A DNA stretch of 64,000 nucleotides from Sphingobacterium sp. FBM7-1 (GTDB lineage Bacteria; Bacteroidota; Bacteroidia; Sphingobacteriales; Sphingobacteriaceae): positions 1 to 64,000 of the forward strand of contig NZ_JAJEWJ010000009.1 in the NCBI RefSeq assembly GCF_020687765.1. Reading direction: 5' to 3'. Both the position numbers and the translations under genes were made by a program. The stretch's first letter is position 1. Every line of letters starts with the position of its first letter. The notes beneath the pieces are model-generated. The model ran no database searches. It was not told where the DNA came from and saw only the letters and a program-made list of their open reading frames with translations. Positions 26,047 through 33,970 of the stretch are shown piece after piece.

Positions 26047-27042
26047 ATGCAAGAATTACCATTAAATATCCCTGAAGGCTCTCGTAAAGAAGTGATGGCG
26101 TATTTGGAACCGTTCATGTTGAACGAGATGAGCGCGTATCTGAAACCTGTAGAAGACATGTGGCAACCGGCGGATTTCTTACCGGATGCTTCGCGCGATA
26201 CGTTTTTTGAGGAGGTGCGCGATTTGCAAGAGAGTGCCAGAGAGCTGCCTTATGATCTGGTAGCCGTCCTGATCGGCGATACGATTACCGAAGAGGCGCT
26301 TCCTACCTACGAATCTTGGTTGACGATGGTGGAAGACGTGGAAAAAAATGAACAAGGCGGTTGGATGAAATGGGTAAGAGCATGGACAGCGGAGGAAAAC
26401 CGACACGGTGATTTGCTGAATAAATACCTCTATTTATCCGGCCGCATCAATATGCGACAGTTTGAGATATCGACGCAGTACCTCATTCGGGATGGGTTCG
26501 ATATCGGAACGGGGGCAGATCCCTACCGGAATTTTATCTACACGTCCTTTCAGGAGCTGGCCACCAATGTATCGCACCGTCGGGTAGCGGGTATTTCCAA
26601 AAGTTCTGGCGATAAATTATTAGCCAAAATGTGCGGAGTGATTGCGGCAGATGAAGCGCGGCATGCGAAAGCGTACATGTCCTTTATATCGCATGCGATA
26701 AAAGTAGATCCGAGCGAAGTGATGATCGCTTTTGAGGACATGATGCGGAAAAAGATTGTTATGCCGGCCCATTTTCTACGCGAGTCCGGCGAACCACAGG
26801 GCGAAGCCTTCGCGCATTTCTCGGATGCGGCACAGCGCATGGAAGTGTATACGGCTTTAGATTATGTAGATATCCTGCGTGACCTGAACCGCGAATGGGC
26901 AATTGACAAAGTTTCTGGACTGAACGAGAAAGGTGAAAAAGCGCGGGACTACTTGATGAAATTGCCCGATCGTTTGACGAGATTGGCAGAACGTATAAAA
27001 ATCCCCGAGTTACAATATAAGTTTAAGTGGATCTACGGGTAG
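26047..27042 (+). CDS. Acyl-[acyl-carrier-protein] desaturase
   Basis: The 331-residue product (ATG 26047; an upstream TTG at 26035 lies inside the promoter box) has the soluble di-iron desaturase motifs: EENRHGDLLNKYLY and, about 90 residues later, DEARHAKAYMSF, the two E-x2-H pairs. It introduces a double bond into ACP-bound fatty acids and is cytoplasmic. It is followed by a strong terminator, so it is a single-gene unit. Confidence 0.93.
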   Translation: MQELPLNIPEGSRKEVMAYLEPFMLNEMSAYLKPVEDMWQPADFLPDASRDTFFEEVRDLQESARELPYDLVAVLIGDTITEEALPTYESWLTMVEDVEKNEQGGWMKWVRAWTAEENRHGDLLNKYLYLSGRINMRQFEISTQYLIRDGFDIGTGADPYRNFIYTSFQELATNVSHRRVAGISKSSGDKLLAKMCGVIAADEARHAKAYMSFISHAIKVDPSEVMIAFEDMMRKKIVMPAHFLRESGEPQGEAFAHFSDAAQRMEVYTALDYVDILRDLNREWAIDKVSGLNEKGEKARDYLMKLPDRLTRLAERIKIPELQYKFKWIYG

Positions 27043-27050
27043 CAATAAAG

Positions 27051-27078
27051 AGGCTTGGATGTATTCCGGGCCTTTTTT
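27051..27078 (+). terminator. Terminator after the desaturase
   Basis: AGGCTTGGA and TTCCGGGCCT form a stem including G-T pairs over a four-base loop, followed by seven T. It begins 9 bases after the desaturase stop. Confidence 0.75.
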
Positions 27079-27178
27079 TGTTTATATATTTCCGATCCTT
27101 ATTACCCCCTTATAAAGGTTCAAAATCAAAGGTATAATACAATAACAAACAGGGTGAATTTTTTACGCTATGTTTTCG

Positions 27179-27186
27179 TACTTTTG
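27179..27186 (+). promoter_or_regulatory. -7 box for the NADH dehydrogenase gene
   Basis: TACTTTTG matches TAnnTTTG and lies 28 bases before the ATG at 27215. No good -33 TTTG is found at 19 bases. Confidence 0.4.
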
Positions 27187-27214
27187 CCCCAAAATAGAAC
27201 AAAATTAGTTTATC

Positions 27215-28528
27215 ATGTTATTAAAACGTTCTGAAAGAAGTTTTCCCAGAGTGATTATCATCGGCGGTGGTTTCGGTGGCGTCGAGGTTGCCAGACGCTT
27301 AAAAGATAAAGAAGTGGAAGTACTGTTGATCGACAGGAATAACTTCCATACTTTTCAGCCGTTGATGTATCAGGTTGCTACAGGAACGCTAGCGGCGGAT
27401 GCGATCTCTTTTCCTATCCGGAAGATGTTCAAATCACAACAGAACTTCCGGTTTAGAATGGCAGAGGTGACCGAAATTGACCATGCACAACGGCTAGTAA
27501 GAACGTCGGTTGGTGACTATGATTACGATTACCTGATTGTCGCATCGGGCGCAACGTCCAATTTCTTCGGCAATACGCAGGTAGAAAAATATTCCTTGCC
27601 CATGAAAAGTATTCATGAGGCGCTAAATATACGAAGCTATGTTTTGCAAAACCTGGAAGAAGCCGTGCTTCGCAAAAATTATCACGACCGGGAACGCTTC
27701 CTGAATTTCGTCGTGGTGGGTGGCGGTCCTACGGGCGTCGAACTTTCAGGGGCGATAGCCGAAATACAGCTCCATATGCTCAAAAAAGATTATCCGGAGC
27801 TGTCGCAAAATGACATGAAAGTGTACCTCGTAGAAGGTACGGGAAAAATTTTAGCAGCATTATCGGAGAAGTCTTCACAGGATGCCGATCGGTATTTGCG
27901 TGACCTAGGGGTAAATGTTTTGCTCAATACGCAGGTAACGGGCTATGATGGCGATACCATCACGTTTTCTAATGGGGAAAGTATCCCGACCAAAACGGTG
28001 ATCTGGGGCGCGGGCGTGATGGGGCAGTTTCCGGCGGGAATACACCCCGAAATCATCCAGCGGGGCAACCGTATCCAGACGGATGGGCAATGTCGCGTAA
28101 CGGGTATGGAAAATGTCTATGCCATCGGGGATGTGGCAGCTATGATAACGCCGGAGACACCACGCGGACTACCGGGCGTGGCGCCTGCCGCACAACAGCA
28201 GGGTGCCTATGTGGCTAAACATATCTTAAAAACTATGGATAATCAGCAGTCTGCTGATTTTAAATATTTTGATAAGGGTTCCATGGCTACCATCGGACGG
28301 AACAGAGCAGTCGTCGATATGGGCCGTTTCCATATAAAAGGCTTCTTAGCCTGGCTTACCTGGATGTTCGTCCATTTAGTTTCTATTTTCGGATTCCGGA
28401 ATAAATTGGTAACCTTTGTCAACTGGTCCATTAAGTTTTTCACTAAAAACAGTGGTATCCGTCTTATTATCAACAAATACAAACGACCAGACCCAGAGAA
28501 TAAAAATGCGGTCGAATGTCAGTCTTAA
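27215..28528 (+). CDS. ndh: Type II NADH dehydrogenase (NDH-2)
   Basis: The 437-residue flavoprotein has the FAD site VIIIGGGFGGVEVARRL at the N-terminus, the second dinucleotide site VVVGGGPTGVELSGAIAEI near residue 170 and NVYAIGDVA for FAD. The segment LMYQVATGTL is characteristic of NDH-2. The C-terminal 60 residues carry an amphipathic or hydrophobic part (FLAWLTWMFVHLVSIFGF) for membrane attachment. It passes electrons from NADH to menaquinone without pumping protons. A PolX-like gene follows after 6 bases. Confidence 0.93.
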   Translation: MLLKRSERSFPRVIIIGGGFGGVEVARRLKDKEVEVLLIDRNNFHTFQPLMYQVATGTLAADAISFPIRKMFKSQQNFRFRMAEVTEIDHAQRLVRTSVGDYDYDYLIVASGATSNFFGNTQVEKYSLPMKSIHEALNIRSYVLQNLEEAVLRKNYHDRERFLNFVVVGGGPTGVELSGAIAEIQLHMLKKDYPELSQNDMKVYLVEGTGKILAALSEKSSQDADRYLRDLGVNVLLNTQVTGYDGDTITFSNGESIPTKTVIWGAGVMGQFPAGIHPEIIQRGNRIQTDGQCRVTGMENVYAIGDVAAMITPETPRGLPGVAPAAQQQGAYVAKHILKTMDNQQSADFKYFDKGSMATIGRNRAVVDMGRFHIKGFLAWLTWMFVHLVSIFGFRNKLVTFVNWSIKFFTKNSGIRLIINKYKRPDPENKNAVECQS

Positions 28529-28534
28529 TTTAGC

Positions 28535-30202
28535 ATGGAAAATAAAGCGATAGCCAAAATCTTTAAATTGTATAGCCAACTCATGGAGTTGTTTGACGAA
28601 AATCCGTTTCGGACTAAAGCGATGGCTTCCGCTTCCTTCAAGATAGATAAACTCCCCTTCCCTGCTGCAGGTGCTACGATGGAGGAACTCAGTACGCAGC
28701 CTGGCATCGGTAAAAGCACGGCTGAGCGGATTCTGACGATTTTGGAGACCGGATCACTTCCCGAATTGGACGAGCTGATCGCCCAAATGCCTTCAGGCGT
28801 TTTGGCTATGCTGACGATAAAGGGACTGGGACCCAAAAAAATCCGGTCCATTTGGAAGGATCTGGGTATTGAGTCGGTAGGTGAACTGCTTTATGCCTGC
28901 AACGAGAACCGTTTAATGGAGGCAAAGGGTTTCGGCTTTAAAACGCAGGAAGAAATCCGGAAAGCTATTGAGTTTTCTAACGCCAACCAAGGTTTTTTCC
29001 TATATGCTAAAGTAGAGAAAATTGCAGCTACCCTATTGGGATTGTTGGTCTCCCACTTTCCGGAAAAACAACATATGTTGACCGGAGAAATGAGACGGAA
29101 ATGTGAAATTATTACCTCCGTAGATATCTTGACTACCGCTAGCATCACAGCGTTAGGTGCTTTTTTGGAAGAGCACCCGATATATACCGATGTGGCCTCT
29201 CTGGATAACGCCGTTGAATTTTCGGATGAATTGGGAATACGATACCGTATACAGTCCACATCGGAAGACCTTTTCGCGCGGGATTTGTTGCTGACAACCG
29301 GGAGCGAAACCCATTTAGAAGCACTGGCGTCTATTCAAGAAGATCTTCCTAGCTTGGCATCCGAAACAGCAATCTATGAAGCGCTTGGCTTGGCCTATAT
29401 AGAGCCCGAGTTAAGAGAGGGTGCAGAGGAGATCCGTTGGGCTCAAAACGGGCAGCTACCTACTTTGATTACCTTTGCAGACCTTAAAGGCACCTTGCAC
29501 AATCACTCTACTTATAGCGATGGTGTACATTCGCTGGAACAGATGGCTACGTACAGTAAGACGGAACTTGGTTTGGAATACTTTGGTATTTGTGATCACT
29601 CCAAGACCGCGGTTTACGCGGGTGGTTTGAGTATCGAACGCGTGCAAGAACAATGGGCAGAGATTGAACAGTTAAATCAAAAGTTAGCTCCTTTCCGTAT
29701 TTTTCGCGGTATAGAATCAGATATTTTGGCTGACGGTAGCTTAGACTATCCGGATGATACGCTCGCGAAATTTGACTTCGTGGTCGCCTCGGTTCATAGC
29801 AACCTGCGTATGGATGAGGAGAAAGCTACCCAAAGGCTGATTACGGCCATCGAAAACCCCTATACCACGATTTTGGGACACCCTACCGGCCGTTTGTTGC
29901 TGAGTAGACCCGGTTATCCAATCGATTTTAAAAAAGTAATAGATGCCTGTGCAGCTAATCAGGTAGTTATTGAAATTAATGCAAATCCGTTACGGCTAGA
30001 TTTGGATTGGCGCTGGCAGCGATATGCGTTAGAAAAAGGCGTGTTGTTATCCATCAATCCGGATGCACACCGTATGGAGGGTTTGGCGGACATGCAATAT
30101 GGCGTACATGTTGCGCGAAAAGGCGGACTGTCGGCCGAGCACTGCTTGAATGCTTTTTCGCTGGCGGACATTACCGCGTACTTCGCGAAGCAGAAAAAAT
30201 AA
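28535..30202 (+). CDS. PolX-like protein: degenerate polymerase, intact PHP domain
   Basis: The 555-residue product follows the bacterial PolX layout: helix-hairpin-helix segments in the first 150 residues (LSTQPGIGKSTAERI, TIKGLGPKKIRSIW), a nucleotidyltransferase-like middle, and a PHP phosphoesterase from about residue 320. The PHP metal ligands look complete: HNHSTYSDG, GICDHSKTA, ESDIL, ASVHSN, LGHPTGR and NPDAHRME. In the middle domain the usual G-S and D-x-D are replaced by TGEMRRKCE and TSVDIL, and the third Asp by GIRYRIQS. DNA synthesis is therefore unlikely; nuclease or phosphoesterase activity remains plausible. It is cytoplasmic and probably cotranscribed with ndh. Confidence 0.88.
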   Translation: MENKAIAKIFKLYSQLMELFDENPFRTKAMASASFKIDKLPFPAAGATMEELSTQPGIGKSTAERILTILETGSLPELDELIAQMPSGVLAMLTIKGLGPKKIRSIWKDLGIESVGELLYACNENRLMEAKGFGFKTQEEIRKAIEFSNANQGFFLYAKVEKIAATLLGLLVSHFPEKQHMLTGEMRRKCEIITSVDILTTASITALGAFLEEHPIYTDVASLDNAVEFSDELGIRYRIQSTSEDLFARDLLLTTGSETHLEALASIQEDLPSLASETAIYEALGLAYIEPELREGAEEIRWAQNGQLPTLITFADLKGTLHNHSTYSDGVHSLEQMATYSKTELGLEYFGICDHSKTAVYAGGLSIERVQEQWAEIEQLNQKLAPFRIFRGIESDILADGSLDYPDDTLAKFDFVVASVHSNLRMDEEKATQRLITAIENPYTTILGHPTGRLLLSRPGYPIDFKKVIDACAANQVVIEINANPLRLDLDWRWQRYALEKGVLLSINPDAHRMEGLADMQYGVHVARKGGLSAEHCLNAFSLADITAYFAKQKK

Positions 30203-30223
30203 AGGGCTCTTTAGGAGCCCTTC
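30202..30223. terminator. Terminator between convergent genes
   Basis: AAGGGCTC and GAGCCCTT form a perfect stem with a five-base loop, followed by CTCTTTTATTT on the plus strand. It separates the PolX-like gene from the convergent M48 protease gene. Confidence 0.75.
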
Positions 30224-30227
30224 TCTT

Positions 30228-31034
30228 TTATTTCTTATAGTATTGCATTGCTCTTGGAATGAGCTTCTGAATATCGGCTACGCGCCGTGCATCACTAGGG
30301 TGCGTGCTCAAAAACTCCGGAGTCGAATTAGCCTTCGATTTTGCGGAAGCCATACGCTCCCAAAAAGCGACGGCATGTTGGGGATTATATCCGGCCATCG
30401 CCATAAACATCAACCCTAATTCATCGGCTTCTGACTCATTTCCTCGGGAATATTTTAACATGGCGAGCTGTCCTCCAATGCCATAAAAATTATTTACTAG
30501 CCCCTGCATAATCGTACTTTTTCCGGAAGTAGCCATGCCCAACACCTGTGCTCCGACTTGCAGCGCATATTGGTTAGACATTTGTTCCATGGAGTGACGA
30601 GCGATTGCGTGCGCGATCTCGTGCCCCATAACGGTTGCTAGACCATTTTCATTGGCCGTAAACGGTAGGATACCGGTATATACAGCCACCTTTCCGCCAG
30701 GCATACACCAGGCGTTTACATCGTCACTTTGTACCAGATTAAACTCCCAATTGAAGTTAAACTGATTGGACAGGCCTTCGGCCTTTAGGTATTGATTCAC
30801 AGCTGCGGCAATCCGATTTCCAACTCTTTTGACCTGGGTAGCATCGGATGTTCCGGTTACTACTTTGGTATTCGGGTTTCCTAAAAATTCCTTATAGGCT
30901 ACAGCAGCCTGCTGCTGTATCTGGTCATCACTAACGAGTGCCAACTGCTTTCTGCCCGAAAGTGGCACAGTAGAACACGCTGCCATAATTGCTGCCAGCG
31001 ATACCAATAAACTATATCTAAATATCTTCTTCAT
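30228..31034 (-). CDS. M48-family zinc metalloprotease, lipoprotein
   Basis: The 268-residue product has a lipobox at IMAACSTVP (Cys 20), so it is a lipoprotein. The zinc site is HEIAHAIARH, with the third ligand Glu in GNESEADELGLMFM. This resembles the BepA/LoiP-type M48 peptidases that handle outer-membrane assembly or misfolded envelope proteins. No TPR tail is present. The gene is monocistronic, with 244 bases before plsY that hold no gene I can support. Confidence 0.92.
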   Translation of the reverse strand: MKKIFRYSLLVSLAAIMAACSTVPLSGRKQLALVSDDQIQQQAAVAYKEFLGNPNTKVVTGTSDATQVKRVGNRIAAAVNQYLKAEGLSNQFNFNWEFNLVQSDDVNAWCMPGGKVAVYTGILPFTANENGLATVMGHEIAHAIARHSMEQMSNQYALQVGAQVLGMATSGKSTIMQGLVNNFYGIGGQLAMLKYSRGNESEADELGLMFMAMAGYNPQHAVAFWERMASAKSKANSTPEFLSTHPSDARRVADIQKLIPRAMQYYKK

Positions 31035-31278
31035 AATAATTCAAGTTTGTCTACAAACAAAAACCGATAAAAACAAGATTATGCAAATCCTATGCCTAAA
31101 AGCTCGGTATATAACATTTTCAGTTGCGCTTCTCCCCTTTCACGAGCACCTCCTTGACCTTGATGTCGCATCCGGATATTTGAAAATGTAGAAATTTGCT
31201 ATTGCATTTCATCTTATTTCAAATATACGCAGCGGCAATTTTTTGTCTCTTTTTTTCTAAAAAAAGGAAGATACAACC

Positions 31279-31926
31279 TTATACCTTCTTTCTTTTAAAC
31301 AAATAAATCTTAGACTCGTGCCCTTTTAGCAGTCGTTCAATATTCTTTTGATGGGTTACTAATATCAAAGCACAGATAGCTATTCCATATAACAATACGG
31401 CCGGAACCGTCGTATGAAACACAAAGGCGATACTAAATGGGAAGGTAAAACCAGCTAGAATAGAGCTGAGCGATACATAATGGCTGATAATAAGGGTCAG
31501 CGTAAACACCGTTACGCAACATAATGCGGCCTGGGGATGGATAGCGATGACCATACCAAATAGGGTAGCTACGCCTTTACCGCCGCGAAAACCAGCGAAA
31601 ATGGGAAACAGGTGCCCTAAGACAGCGATAACGCCCAAGGCTAATTGGAAGTTTACAAATTGTACCGAACTGGGCATACCGACAACAGCGGCATCTAACA
31701 GGTAGGGCAAATTGGTGGCTGTCCAGCCTTTGAATATATCTACAAACATGACAATCGACCCGGCTCTTTTCCCCAACACCCGAAAGGTATTGGTTGCTCC
31801 CGCATTGCCGCTACCGTATTCCCGGACATCGACGCCGTAGAAGGCTCCTCCGAACCACACCGCTGATGGAATAGAGCCAAACAGATATGCCAGGATAACT
31901 ATGCCTATTAGATAAATCGAAATCAT
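31279..31926 (-). CDS. plsY: Glycerol-3-phosphate acyltransferase PlsY
   Basis: The 215-residue membrane protein has the three PlsY motifs: FGSIPSAVWFGG, GSGNAGATNTFRVLGK and GHLFPIFAGFRGGKGVAT. It acylates glycerol 3-phosphate using acyl phosphate in the first step of phospholipid synthesis. It lies 26 bases downstream of nadC on the same strand. Confidence 0.95.
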   Translation of the reverse strand: MISIYLIGIVILAYLFGSIPSAVWFGGAFYGVDVREYGSGNAGATNTFRVLGKRAGSIVMFVDIFKGWTATNLPYLLDAAVVGMPSSVQFVNFQLALGVIAVLGHLFPIFAGFRGGKGVATLFGMVIAIHPQAALCCVTVFTLTLIISHYVSLSSILAGFTFPFSIAFVFHTTVPAVLLYGIAICALILVTHQKNIERLLKGHESKIYLFKRKKV

Positions 31927-31952
31927 ATATTATTTAAGCTTCCTAAAGTTAA

Positions 31953-32807
31953 CTATACAATTTTAGCTTTTAAGCTTAAATCTAAACTTTTGACTGAATG
32001 TGTTAATGCGCCTACGGAGATATAATCTACGCCTGCCAATGCATAATCCCGTATCGTTTCCAAGGTAATACCACCGGAAGCTTCCGTCACTAACCGCCCA
32101 TTCACCATCTCTACGGCTTTCGCTACCTCCTGCGGGGTAAAGTTATCAAACATCACGCGATCGACCGCTGCATTTTCCAATACTTCTTCCAGTTCCTTGA
32201 AACTACGTACCTCTATCTCGATAGGAATAGCTAGCCCGTTTGTGCTTCTATATGTTTGCGCCCGCGTTAACGCGTTGGTTATACCACCCGCATAGTCCAC
32301 ATGATTGTCTTTGATGAGCATCATATCGTACAAACCGAAACGGTGGTTAGCTCCGCCGCCGATAAGCACCGCCTCTTTTTCTAGAAACCGCAATAGCGGT
32401 GTGGTTTTGCGCGTATCTAATACCTTGGCTTTCGTACCCGCTAAGTGTGCAGCGTAAAGATGGGTGCGTGTGGCAATTCCAGACATGCGCTGCATAACGT
32501 TTAACGCCAGTCGTTCGGCTTTCAAAATGCTATGCACATTTCCCTGCACATAAAACGCAATATCGCCGGGTTTGACCTCGGCTCCGTCTTCCAGTGCTAC
32601 CTCAACTTGTAAGCCTGGATCTATAATATGAAAGATATTTTTTGCTACTGCAACTCCGGCAAGAATGCCTTCGTCTTTTACGAGCAGCTTAGCTTCTCCT
32701 TGTACATTTGCTGGAATAGTGGATAAGGAAGTATGGTCGCCATTACCTACGTCTTCTTGCAATGCCAACGCCACAAACTGCTCCAGTTTACTCAACTCAA
32801 CTGCCAT
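31953..32807 (-). CDS. nadC: Nicotinate-nucleotide pyrophosphorylase NadC
   Basis: The 284-residue product shows VLDTRKTTPLLRFLEK with the phosphoribosyl-binding Arg and Lys, the GGGANHRFGLYDMMLIKDNH block and EASGGITLETIRDYA near the end. It makes nicotinate mononucleotide from quinolinate for NAD synthesis. It is cytoplasmic and likely cotranscribed with plsY. Confidence 0.95.
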   Translation of the reverse strand: MAVELSKLEQFVALALQEDVGNGDHTSLSTIPANVQGEAKLLVKDEGILAGVAVAKNIFHIIDPGLQVEVALEDGAEVKPGDIAFYVQGNVHSILKAERLALNVMQRMSGIATRTHLYAAHLAGTKAKVLDTRKTTPLLRFLEKEAVLIGGGANHRFGLYDMMLIKDNHVDYAGGITNALTRAQTYRSTNGLAIPIEIEVRSFKELEEVLENAAVDRVMFDNFTPQEVAKAVEMVNGRLVTEASGGITLETIRDYALAGVDYISVGALTHSVKSLDLSLKAKIV

Positions 32808-32887
32808 TTAATTCGTATATTATTAAGCGAAGATGACAAAAAAATATTTTATTATAAAATCCTATAGGAACTTTTAATGGCCAACAT

Positions 32888-33295
32888 CTACTCGATACGC
32901 ACTTCGTCGATCTTAAATTCCTTATTGTTAGCCTGTATGAATTTAACAAAGACACGATAGTTCTTTGCATTGGATGTTAATGTAAATACGATAAACGATG
33001 TTGTTGAATTATTGGCCTGTTGAACGACTTTCAGTTCGTTTACTTTATTTGACCGGAAAAACTCCTGTAATAACAACTCAGCCTGAAATTTGGTAAAGGT
33101 TCCCTCCTCTCTCTTGATAGAGAGACTGACGGTATTATTAAAAAGGGCACTTAATTTTTTGGCACTGCCTTCTTTTAGCGCCGCTGAAGTGTTTTTCACC
33201 GCGTCCGCAAAAGAGGTACTCATGGCGGAACCCGCTATAGCTACCATGCACCACGAAACGATAAGTAAATACCGAAACACCTCCTTAGACCGCAT
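32888..33295 (-). CDS. DUF4783 secreted protein
   Basis: The 135-residue product has a signal peptide (SWCMVAIAGSAMSTSFA) and a small cystatin/NTF2-like domain with ALKEGSAKKLSALFNNTVSL and AELLLQEFFRSNKV, matching DUF4783 of Bacteroidota. The gene is usually found upstream of nadC, as here, 80 bases away. The function is unknown. Confidence 0.8.
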   Translation of the reverse strand: MRSKEVFRYLLIVSWCMVAIAGSAMSTSFADAVKNTSAALKEGSAKKLSALFNNTVSLSIKREEGTFTKFQAELLLQEFFRSNKVNELKVVQQANNSTTSFIVFTLTSNAKNYRVFVKFIQANNKEFKIDEVRIE

Positions 33296-33440
33296 AAATT
33301 CTATCCTCTGTTATCATTTGTTAGTTAGGATACTAAAACTATGCCATAATGTGTAGCAACTCACACAAACTGCCCTATCGCTTGACGGGACTATGATATT
33401 CTTGAGACCGGTAATAATTGCATCACCACTCAATAAACTG

Positions 33441-33953
33441 TTAAGGAATTCTTGACGGTTGGGATAGTCGGACTATAGCCACATTGTGTTCATCAAATAA
33501 GGTGAGCTTATTTCCATCAATCTGATAGCTCCGAACCCGGGGAAGATACGCTAAAAGTCCTTTTTCGATTTCCATATTTTCGCATGCGATCTCAGTATGG
33601 AATAATTGGAGAAATTGTAGGGAGCGGTCTCTCTCCACTTGGTATTTCCCGGAAATTCCGTTGCAATCCGTCTTAGAAATATATATCCGATCTTCGCTCC
33701 GAAACAAAATAGAGGGTAGTTCTTGTTTTTCGGAAATCGCTATCGTCTGACCGTTCAATTCTTGTAACAACCACAGATTATCCTCCAATCTGGCTGTGTC
33801 CGCTGTTAACGCTAGCGCTGTGTCGGGCGGCGGTAGCGAAGCGTCTGTATATTCAACGTTAGTGCGATTTAGTTTATTGCTTGTGTTACTCTGCTGGCAC
33901 CCCATAGTTAACGTGGCAACCAGAAAGAAAATATTATAAAGTAAATTTTTCAT
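33441..33953 (-). CDS. META/HslJ-like lipoprotein
   Basis: The 170-residue product has a lipobox at LTMGCQQS. A META-like domain follows: NLWLLQELNGQTI, SILFRSEDRIYISKTDCNGI and LRYLP-like closing strands, ending in LTLFDEHNVAIVRL. META proteins are small envelope proteins of unclear function. It lies 17 bases downstream of the large TPR gene and is probably cotranscribed. Confidence 0.8.
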   Translation of the reverse strand: MKNLLYNIFFLVATLTMGCQQSNTSNKLNRTNVEYTDASLPPPDTALALTADTARLEDNLWLLQELNGQTIAISEKQELPSILFRSEDRIYISKTDCNGISGKYQVERDRSLQFLQLFHTEIACENMEIEKGLLAYLPRVRSYQIDGNKLTLFDEHNVAIVRLSQPSRIP

Positions 33954-33970
33954 TTAGATATCGCGTATAT

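Noticed and set aside
31042-31061. Palindrome GTTTGT-CT-ACAAAC upstream of the M48 gene as an operator
   Set aside because: It is short, a single copy, in AT-rich DNA, with no matching site elsewhere in the window.
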